The position numbers were made by a program, and so were the translations under genes. A stretch of 64,000 bases of DNA from Pseudonocardiaceae bacterium. Its GTDB lineage: Bacteria > Actinomycetota > Actinomycetes > Mycobacteriales > Pseudonocardiaceae. The notes beneath the pieces were generated by a model. That model had not been told where the DNA came from. It worked only from the letters and a program-made list of their open reading frames with translations, and ran no database searches. This document shows positions 57,782 through 64,000 of this stretch, in pieces. Positions within the stretch are counted from its first letter, which is position 1. Every line of letters starts with the position of its first letter. The stretch covers positions 1-64,000 of the forward strand of contig WHSZ01000012.1 in the NCBI GenBank assembly GCA_009379845.1, given 5' to 3'.

Positions 57782-58989
57782 CGCGATTCGGCGTCGTCCG
57801 GCTGCTCCCCGCCGTTCGGCTCCCCATCACCCTGTTCCCCCGACCCGGCTGGTCGCGCTTCCGAGGGGCTCAGCGGATCCGCCTCCTGGCTGGTCGCGTT
57901 CTCGGACACCTCATCGTGCAGCAGCGAGCGCACCCCGGCGTTGACGACCGCCAGCAGTGGTACGGACAGCAGCGCCCCCGCGATGCCCGCTGCCACCAGG
58001 CCCACCGTGATCGCCAGCACCACCGCGAGCGGATGCAGGTTCACCGCGCGGCCGAGCAGCAGCGGCTGCAGCACGTTGCTCTCCAGCTGCTGCACGCCGA
58101 TCACGATGGCAAGCACCACGAGCGCGGCGACGAACCCGTTGCTCACCAGCGCGACGAGCACGGCGACAGCGCCAGCCACGATCGCACCGATGATCGGCAC
58201 GAACGCGGCGAGGAACGTGAAGGTGGCAAGCGGTATGACCAGCGGAACCCCGACCGCCCACAACCCGATGCCGATGCCGATCGCGTCCACGACCGCCACC
58301 GCGGCCGTGGCCCGCACGTACTGCACGAGTGAAGCGAACCCGCGGCGCCCCGCGAGGTCGACCCGGCCGCGCACGTGTGCGGGCACCCCGCGAACCACGA
58401 ACGTCCAGATCGCCTCGCCACCGGATAGGAAGAAGATCAAGATGAACAGTACGAGCAGGAAGGCGGTGATGCCCTCGCCGATTCCGGCCGCGGTGTTCAG
58501 CGCACCCGAGGTGATCTCTGCCTGGTTCTCCTGCAGCGTGGACACCGCGTTGTCCAGTGCTTCGGTGATCTGTTCCTGCCGCAGCCCGACCGGCCCTTCG
58601 ACCAGCCAATCACGGATCTGGTCGAGGCTCTGCCCGATCTGCTCCTGCAGCGCGGGCAAGCCGCGGGTGAACTCGGCGATGACGAAGGTCAGCACCGCAC
58701 CCAGCACTGCGAGCCCGCCGACCAGCACCACCGCGGTCGCCAGTCCGCGGGGCACCCTGCGGCGGGACAGCTGCCCGACAGCCGGTGCCATCAGCGCCGC
58801 GAGCAGCAGCGCTATCGCCACCGGGATCACCACCACGGAGAAGTAGCCGAGCAGCCACAGCAGGCCGTACAGGGCGGCACCAACTACCAGCAGTCGCCAC
58901 GACCATGCCGCGCTGACCCGCAGTCCTTTCGGGACAGATTTCCGCATGTCGTCATCGACGTTCGAGAGATGCGATTCCTGGGTAGCCAC
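57778..58989 (-). CDS. AI-2E family transporter
   Basis: Protein of 403 residues with GTG start. About eight membrane helices, including LLVVGAALYGLLWLLGYFSV and the paired VVVIPVAIALLLAALMAPAV, follow the PF01594 pattern; a large loop holds EFTRGLPALQEQIGQSLDQI. The C-terminus is acidic and disordered. Family members export a range of compounds, not only AI-2. It opens the operon containing the MacS-like kinase and MacR-like regulator. Confidence 0.85.
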   Translation of the reverse strand: MATQESHLSNVDDDMRKSVPKGLRVSAAWSWRLLVVGAALYGLLWLLGYFSVVVIPVAIALLLAALMAPAVGQLSRRRVPRGLATAVVLVGGLAVLGAVLTFVIAEFTRGLPALQEQIGQSLDQIRDWLVEGPVGLRQEQITEALDNAVSTLQENQAEITSGALNTAAGIGEGITAFLLVLFILIFFLSGGEAIWTFVVRGVPAHVRGRVDLAGRRGFASLVQYVRATAAVAVVDAIGIGIGLWAVGVPLVIPLATFTFLAAFVPIIGAIVAGAVAVLVALVSNGFVAALVVLAIVIGVQQLESNVLQPLLLGRAVNLHPLAVVLAITVGLVAAGIAGALLSVPLLAVVNAGVRSLLHDEVSENATSQEADPLSPSEARPAGSGEQGDGEPNGGEQPDDAESR

Positions 58990-59215
58990 GGCGCCAAACT
59001 ATCGGCTCGTACCGTCAGCGTTGCGCCGAGCCCGGTCTCGCCACGCGATCTGTGGCAACCCACCGTGTCACACGATTGGGCAGTCCGGGGGCGTCGCTGC
59101 TGCATCCGGGTGTCGGACTCTGCCAACCTCGACTCACCAAGCGCGAAGAGTGCGTGCCCCGACACCACACGTACATCAGCGCACGGCCCCGAATGACGAG
59201 TAGGCGACAGCGACA

Positions 59216-60160
59216 GTGACGAGAACACCGAGAACGGCGGCGCGGCGTACGGTGCGCTTCTGCGCGCGGGTACTCGTCGTGCTCGGTGGCGCCATCGTGA
59301 CCACCGTGATCGCCTGGCTGCTCGCCGGCAACGCTTCCGCGGACACCGAGAACACCCCGGACCGCCCGGCCGTCGACCTGCCGGGCGGTGAGGTGGTCGG
59401 CCAGCTCGACAAGGCCGCCAAGGATGCGGCCGGCAAGTTCGGCCACCCGCTGGCAGGCGACGTCGGCCGCCCACTGGCTGGCGAGCTCGAACACACCGCC
59501 AAACAGCTGACCGACGAATCGGAACCGGGCGCGCAGCACGTACCGAACCTGTCGAAACCGGTGGCCGAATCCGTCGGCAAAGGTGGCAAAGATGTGATGC
59601 CCAGCGCCGAGGAGCACGTGGACGCCGGCTCGCTTCGGGATCGGCTGCGGGAAGGCGCGGGCGTGGTCCGGGACCTGCTCGGCGCCCCGCTGCAAGGCGT
59701 GCACCAGCTCGGCGGCGGCATGCCGACCCCGTTTGACTTCGTTGACGGCACGGTCGGCGACGGTTTCACCGCCCTGGCACCGCCTCCCCGGCCCGCCGAC
59801 CCCGGCCCGCCGGCGCGGTCCCCTGGACCGCCCGAGCCGCACGTCGGTGACCAGGCGGTGCACGCGCCGGCCACGACACGACTCGCCTCGGGCGAAGCCC
59901 CGGATGCGGCGGCACCCGATGCCACCGACGTTCCCTCAGACACGTCGGACACCCCTGACTCGCGACCACACTGGAAGCCGACCGGGCTGCCGCTGCAGCA
60001 CGGGAACACCGGCACCACGTTGCACCAGCTGGACATGCAGTTCGGCTGCCTCCCGTTCGGCGCGGCCTGCCCGCGAAACGCGGGCACCGCGAAGCTCCCG
60101 AACCACGCGCGGCAGTACCCGGACACGGCTGCCTCGCGCCCGGGCGATTCGCCCGACTGA
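59216..60160 (+). CDS. Secreted hypothetical protein
   Basis: Protein of 314 residues. A basic N-terminus and hydrophobic segment (VLVVLGGAIVTTVIAWLLAG) followed by NASA-DT form a signal peptide. The mature region begins ENTPDRPAVDLPGG and is rich in Asp, Gly, Ala and Pro. The C-terminus contains a two-cysteine segment FGCLPFGAACPRN that may form a disulfide. It has no recognised domain. It precedes the chaplin-like gene by 244 bp and shares the DPDRP/TPDRP start of the mature region with it. Confidence 0.65.
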   Translation: MTRTPRTAARRTVRFCARVLVVLGGAIVTTVIAWLLAGNASADTENTPDRPAVDLPGGEVVGQLDKAAKDAAGKFGHPLAGDVGRPLAGELEHTAKQLTDESEPGAQHVPNLSKPVAESVGKGGKDVMPSAEEHVDAGSLRDRLREGAGVVRDLLGAPLQGVHQLGGGMPTPFDFVDGTVGDGFTALAPPPRPADPGPPARSPGPPEPHVGDQAVHAPATTRLASGEAPDAAAPDATDVPSDTSDTPDSRPHWKPTGLPLQHGNTGTTLHQLDMQFGCLPFGAACPRNAGTAKLPNHARQYPDTAASRPGDSPD

Positions 60161-60404
60161 CCGAGTTTCGCGCGGCGTCTGACCGCCGAGCTCGCGTCCG
60201 CTTCATCGGTTCCGGCTCGGCACGGCTCGCCACCCCGCGCGATCAGCCGCCGGATTCGACGCCATCGAGTCCCGCGTTCCCTGCGAAATCACCGGCGCCA
60301 GCGACATCCGGAAACCAGTCGTCCGGCGCTGCGCGCCAGCCAGGGTCCCGTTCGGGATCCGTGTTCCACCCCCTGAAGAAATCAACGACAAGGAGTACCC
60401 CTCA

Positions 60405-63308
60405 ATGCGAACCTGGGCGAAGCGCGGACTTCAGACCGCGCTGGTCACGGGTGGTTTGTTGCTGCTGGGCACCGGTATCGCCTCGGCCGACGAGAACGTC
60501 GACCCGGATCGTCCGGCATCGCCGCTGGACGGTTCCATCCGCGTGCCGATCGACCTGCACGACAACGCCATCGGCACTCCCGGCGGTCAGATCGACATCC
60601 CGGACGTGAAGCACGAAGTGAAGATCGGCACCGACTCGCTGCCGAAACCGGAGCTGCCGACCGAGCAGCTCCCTACATCGGAGCTGCCAGCAGCCGACCT
60701 GCCGAAGCCGGAACTGCCAACACAGGAACTGCCGGACGCGCCGGCACCGAAGCAGCTGCCCGCCGCGCCACCGGCGCCACCGGCGCCCGCGGTGCCGGAC
60801 GTGGCCGGCGACCCGGCGATGGGTAACCAGGTCATCGGGGACGCGGTCGTTCCGGTCGAGATCGCTGGGAACGCCCTCGCGCTCGGTGGCCCCGCCGAGG
60901 TGGAGAGCACCTCCAAGCACAGCGCCGCCGAGGAAGTACCGGTAACCACGGACGGCAGCGGGGGTTTCCTCGCCGGCAATGTGGCGGCGCTGCAGTGGGC
61001 GGCGCCGGTGCAGATCACCGGGAACGCGCTCGGCCTCGCGGGTGATGCCACGGCCACCACGTCGGGCAGCACGCACGGCGAGTCCACCGGTGACCTGGAG
61101 ACCAGCGGTGGCGGTGGTTTCCTTGCCGGCAACATCCTCGCCGGCCAGGCGGCAACTCCGTTGCAGATCAGCGGGAACGCCGCGAACGCGTTCGGCAGCT
61201 CGATCGCCCGTTCCACCGACGAGATCAGCGCGGACGGGGGCGGCGCGCTGATCTCCGATGGCGAGGGCGGCGCCGGTTCCGGAAACGTCGCCGGCCTGCC
61301 GGTGGCGATGCCGTTCGAGTTCAACGGGCAGGCGCTCAGCGCGCTCGGCAACGCGGATTCGGAAACGCACACCACGGCTGAGGCCACCGGTGGCGGCAAG
61401 CGGCCCGCGAAGAACGACATCCCGTCGTACATCCACACCAGTGGCAAGGACGGGATTCTCGCCGGGACCGCGGCGGGTGGCGCGATTTCCAACCCGGCGA
61501 CGGTCACCGGTCAGGCCGGCAGCCTGGCCGGCAACGCGTTCACCGTCGGCGACACCGGCAGCATGACCGAGGCCGGCGGGTTCCTGGACACCACAGGCGA
61601 GGGCGGCTTCGGCTCCGGCACGGTGCTGAACCCGAACTGGTCCATCCCGGCCGGGGTCATCAGCAATGCGCTGACCGGCGGCGGGAACGTGGAGAGCTCG
61701 CACGACAACTGGGTCGACTCGGTCGCCGGCGATGGCTCGTACACCACCGGTAACGGTGGCGTGGGCTCCGGCACCAACCTGTCCAACCCGGTTGCCTGGC
61801 CGGCGGACGTGTACGCGAACGCGGGCAGCGTGCTCGGAAACGCGAACGTCGACCCGCACAACGACGTGCACGCGCAGAGCGGTGGCTACAACGGCACCAG
61901 CGGTGACGCGTCGCTGGCCGGCGGGAATGCCGGGTCGGTGCCGATCGCCGGGAGCACCGAGGGCTTCGGCAACGCCGGCACCCTCGCAGGCAACGCCAGC
62001 ACCGAGACCACCGAGACCAAGGTGTCCGAGGCCGGCGGCGACACGAACACCGACGACGACGCCGGGGTGCTCGCCGCCAACATCGCCGAGGCGGCCGGTG
62101 GCGCGCCGATCCAGGCGTTCGCCCAGTCGGTTGGCGTGCTCGGCAGCAGCAAGGCGATGGTGGACAGCGATAGCGTCGCGGAATCCGGCGGCAAGACCAA
62201 CGCGGTCGGCGTCGGCGGGCTCGGTTCCGGAAACATCGCGAAGAGCCCCGTGTCGGTGCCGATCCAGGTGCTGGGCAACGGCGGGAGCGCATTCGGCAAC
62301 GCGATCAGCGAAACGGCCGGCACCACCGACTCGATCGCCGGTGACGACGCGTCGGCTGACGGCACGTCCGGTGCGTTCTCCGGAAACATCTTCGCGCTTC
62401 CTGGTGCCGCAGCAGCGCACCTGATGGCGAATTCGGTGCCGGTTGCCGGCAGTGTGGACGGCACCGCGGACCACGCCGTGCACACCCAGTCGGGCGGCAG
62501 CAACACCGCGGCGGGCGACTCCGGCACGTTCGCTGGCAATATCGTCACCGGCGAGGGGTTGGGGCTCGGCGAGGGTAGCGCCAACACCGTCGGTGCGCTC
62601 GGGAACAGCAACACCAGCAACACCAGCGCGCTGACCGGAATCTCCGGCGGGGACAACACCGCGTCCGGGATGGACTCCACGGTCAGCGGGAACGCGATCA
62701 GCGCGCCGGTCGGCGTGATCGCGGAGGCGGTGGCGAACATCGTCACGCTCGGCTCGAACACCAAGAACAGCACCGTGGGCGACACCCAGGGAACATCCGG
62801 TGGTTCGGTCGAGGCCGTCGGCAGCGGACCGTTCAGCGGCACCCCGGTGAACATGCCGGTTGGCGTGATCGGCGGGCTGTACGAGGTGCCGCTCGGCGTG
62901 CTGTCCAATTCGATCAACGAGGTGGACAAGACCACCGAACTCGAGGTCGGCGGGCAGCCTGCGCAGGTCGAGATGCCACTCGGCGGTGACCCGATGGGCG
63001 CGACCGAGCTGCCGAACCTGGCGAACGCGGCGGCCATGGCCAAGGCGCCGGCGCAGTCGCGTAGCGCGCATCTGCCCGACGCAACCAATGTGGCGGAGCT
63101 GGACATGTTGTGGGACAGCAGCAATGGAGAGTTGCCGGAACTCCCGGTGCAGCAGCAGCTGCGGGCACCGGACGCCGGCAGGTTTACCGGTGAGCTGCCG
63201 ACCGAGGAGCTGACGTCGCCGATTCATGCGGACATTCCTGCTCTGCAGGATCTGCAGGATGCGTCCGGTTTGAGCGACTGGTTCTTCGGGATGGCGAATA
63301 AAGCGTAG
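60405..63308 (+). CDS. Large secreted protein with chaplin-like repeats
   Basis: Protein of 967 residues with AAGGAG upstream and a signal peptide cut near ASA-DE (about 28). Residues 80-120 are an ELP/QLP proline repeat. From about 140 to 880, about 13 units of ~50 residues repeat the pattern G-F-x-S/A-G-N-x5..8-P-V-x-V/I-x-G-N-A/S-x-G-N. Examples are GFLAGNVAALQWAAPVQITG and GLGSGNIAKSPVSVPIQVLG. That core matches the chaplin core (GN...P..V..GNS...G) except that the cysteines of chaplins are absent. Chaplins coat the aerial surface of streptomycetes; a surface or amyloid-like role here is an inference. No sorting signal or membrane anchor is seen at the C-terminus. Confidence 0.7.
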   Translation: MRTWAKRGLQTALVTGGLLLLGTGIASADENVDPDRPASPLDGSIRVPIDLHDNAIGTPGGQIDIPDVKHEVKIGTDSLPKPELPTEQLPTSELPAADLPKPELPTQELPDAPAPKQLPAAPPAPPAPAVPDVAGDPAMGNQVIGDAVVPVEIAGNALALGGPAEVESTSKHSAAEEVPVTTDGSGGFLAGNVAALQWAAPVQITGNALGLAGDATATTSGSTHGESTGDLETSGGGGFLAGNILAGQAATPLQISGNAANAFGSSIARSTDEISADGGGALISDGEGGAGSGNVAGLPVAMPFEFNGQALSALGNADSETHTTAEATGGGKRPAKNDIPSYIHTSGKDGILAGTAAGGAISNPATVTGQAGSLAGNAFTVGDTGSMTEAGGFLDTTGEGGFGSGTVLNPNWSIPAGVISNALTGGGNVESSHDNWVDSVAGDGSYTTGNGGVGSGTNLSNPVAWPADVYANAGSVLGNANVDPHNDVHAQSGGYNGTSGDASLAGGNAGSVPIAGSTEGFGNAGTLAGNASTETTETKVSEAGGDTNTDDDAGVLAANIAEAAGGAPIQAFAQSVGVLGSSKAMVDSDSVAESGGKTNAVGVGGLGSGNIAKSPVSVPIQVLGNGGSAFGNAISETAGTTDSIAGDDASADGTSGAFSGNIFALPGAAAAHLMANSVPVAGSVDGTADHAVHTQSGGSNTAAGDSGTFAGNIVTGEGLGLGEGSANTVGALGNSNTSNTSALTGISGGDNTASGMDSTVSGNAISAPVGVIAEAVANIVTLGSNTKNSTVGDTQGTSGGSVEAVGSGPFSGTPVNMPVGVIGGLYEVPLGVLSNSINEVDKTTELEVGGQPAQVEMPLGGDPMGATELPNLANAAAMAKAPAQSRSAHLPDATNVAELDMLWDSSNGELPELPVQQQLRAPDAGRFTGELPTEELTSPIHADIPALQDLQDASGLSDWFFGMANKA

Positions 63309-63753
63309 CCGGACGGCTGATAACCGACCCGTGAGTACATTCTTGGATGGGCGCGGATCCGATCGCGTTCGGCGCCCATCCGGAGATATTCAACGGAATT
63401 ATCAGCCGCCTATTCGGCTATTCTTTATGCCCTGTTTCAGGGGTGCTACGACGCCTTTTATCGGCGCCTTGACCTGGTCTGATAGCTGGATCGGGTCGTC
63501 TGTCGCCAGTTTTCCTTTCAGTGTTTTCACGAGCAAAACGGTGCTCAAAAAGATGATCACACGATGGGGTTAACCGGCTTGGAAAACAAAGTTCCATCTG
63601 CCTATTGTGTAAAGTGCTCGGACAGGGTCCGGTCGCGGTTTCGGAGCTCCATTCTGGCGCCGCGTTGAGCCAAATCGATACCCCAAATCGATATATCGAG
63701 CATCCGCGTAATCGGCAGGCGGATGAACGGCATTCAACGAGGAGAAAATCTCA
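63309..63753. promoter_or_regulatory. AT-richer intergenic region
   Basis: 445 bp without a convincing gene, less GC-rich than its surroundings. Direct repeats CAAATCGATA (63671-63680 and 63684-63693) and a palindrome CGATATATCG (63689-63698) lie upstream of the gene at 63754. They could be a regulator site or part of a promoter. A small open frame at 63331-63573 was judged non-coding. Confidence 0.5.
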
Positions 63754-64000
63754 ATGATCAGGAAGTTCAAGAGAGCCGCGGTGGTCAGTGCTCTGGCTGC
63801 CGCAGGTGTTCTTGCCTTGGGCTCGTTCGGTTCCATGGCGTCGGCGGCGGAGGGTGACACCGTTGCCCACCCGGACCAGGGGGTAAAGACCCTGGTGGGT
63901 GAGGTCAAGCCGGGCAACACGCTGTTGCAGGACACGATCTCGAAGGTGTCGTCCCCGCTCGGCACGGTCTCCGACCCGATGGGCGCAGCCTCCGACGTCA
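63754..64000 (+). CDS. Secreted protein, truncated by window end
   Basis: Begins with ATG at 63754 (GAGGAG about 10 nt upstream) and stays open to the last base of the window. The first 32 residues are a signal peptide: basic MIRKFKRAA, hydrophobic VSALAAAGVLALGSFGS, cut near ASA-AE. The following ~50 residues are hydrophilic (GDTVAHPDQGVKTLVGEVKP). It is on the same strand as the chaplin-like gene and could be another member of this secreted cluster. The family cannot be named from the visible part. Confidence 0.7.
   Translation, partial: MIRKFKRAAVVSALAAAGVLALGSFGSMASAAEGDTVAHPDQGVKTLVGEVKPGNTLLQDTISKVSSPLGTVSDPMGAASDV

Noticed and set aside
60402-63227. A 941-codon minus-strand open frame opposite the chaplin-like gene
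   Set aside because: It is a by-product of the strong codon bias of the repeat gene; Arg/Val/Gly-rich composition and no signal, domain or ribosome site.
63331-63573. 80-codon open frame in the last intergenic region
   Set aside because: No ribosome site, poor composition and overlapping the AT-rich control region; no similarity to known proteins recognised.

Overview
The window is a high-GC actinobacterial chromosome segment spanning the replication origin. Gene content, GTG/TTG starts, mycothiol- and F420-type enzymes, type VII secretion-associated proteins and CwlM/SigM/MurJ neighbours point to the Pseudonocardiaceae (Amycolatopsis/Prauserella/Saccharomonospora-like). The short palindromic repeats near dnaA and leuS also fit this group. 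This assignment is from gene order and protein style, not from a database search.

Layout. Positions 1-18 kb, mostly minus strand, read away from oriC as dnaA, oriC, dnaN, gnd, recF, dciA, gyrB, gyrA, DUF3566, tRNA-Ile, a DLW-39 gene and tRNA-Ala. Two accessory insertions interrupt this block. One is a helix-turn-helix/DUF397 pair with a small Cys protein (9.8-11.35 kb). The other is a CalB-like secreted lipase, a DUF3558 lipoprotein and a type VII secretion-like gene pair between gyrB and gyrA (4.1-7.6 kb). Positions 18.4-24 kb, plus strand, hold the rpmH-rnpA-yidD-yidC-khpB-rsmG-parA-parB block with parS sites. Positions 24-39 kb, minus strand, match the mycobacterial Rv3908-Rv3916 region: a Ddl-like ligase, an aminotransferase, cwlM, trxA, trxB, anti-sigma/sigM, a pseudokinase, murJ, DUF6049 and Nudix, followed by the divergent CCA-adding enzyme.

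Positions 40-47.5 kb carry a module that in M. tuberculosis lies on the other side of oriC: a mycothiol-dependent enzyme, an MFS permease, yqgE, SdpI, and leuS with a Leu leader-peptide attenuator. A TetR/MMPL pair follows. Positions 49.9-51.8 kb hold a second type VII secretion-like set (YbaB, EspC-like, large Ala-rich protein). Positions 52-59 kb are housekeeping and accessory genes: ribokinase, a ParB-domain protein, DUF1707, a secreted protease, an F420 enzyme, a two-component system and an AI-2E-type permease. Positions 59.2-64 kb are a cluster of secreted proteins whose centre is a 967-residue protein built of about 13 chaplin-like repeats.

Functional view: replication initiation and segregation (DnaA, DnaN, RecF, DciA, gyrase, ParAB/parS) are coupled to envelope biogenesis (YidC/YidD, CwlM, MurJ with its pseudokinase) and thiol redox control (TrxA/TrxB with SigM). 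The most notable unexplained signals are the chaplin-like protein, a DnaA-box block inside dciA that nearly duplicates one in oriC, the leuS attenuator, and palindromic repeats whose arms contain the stop codons of convergent genes.
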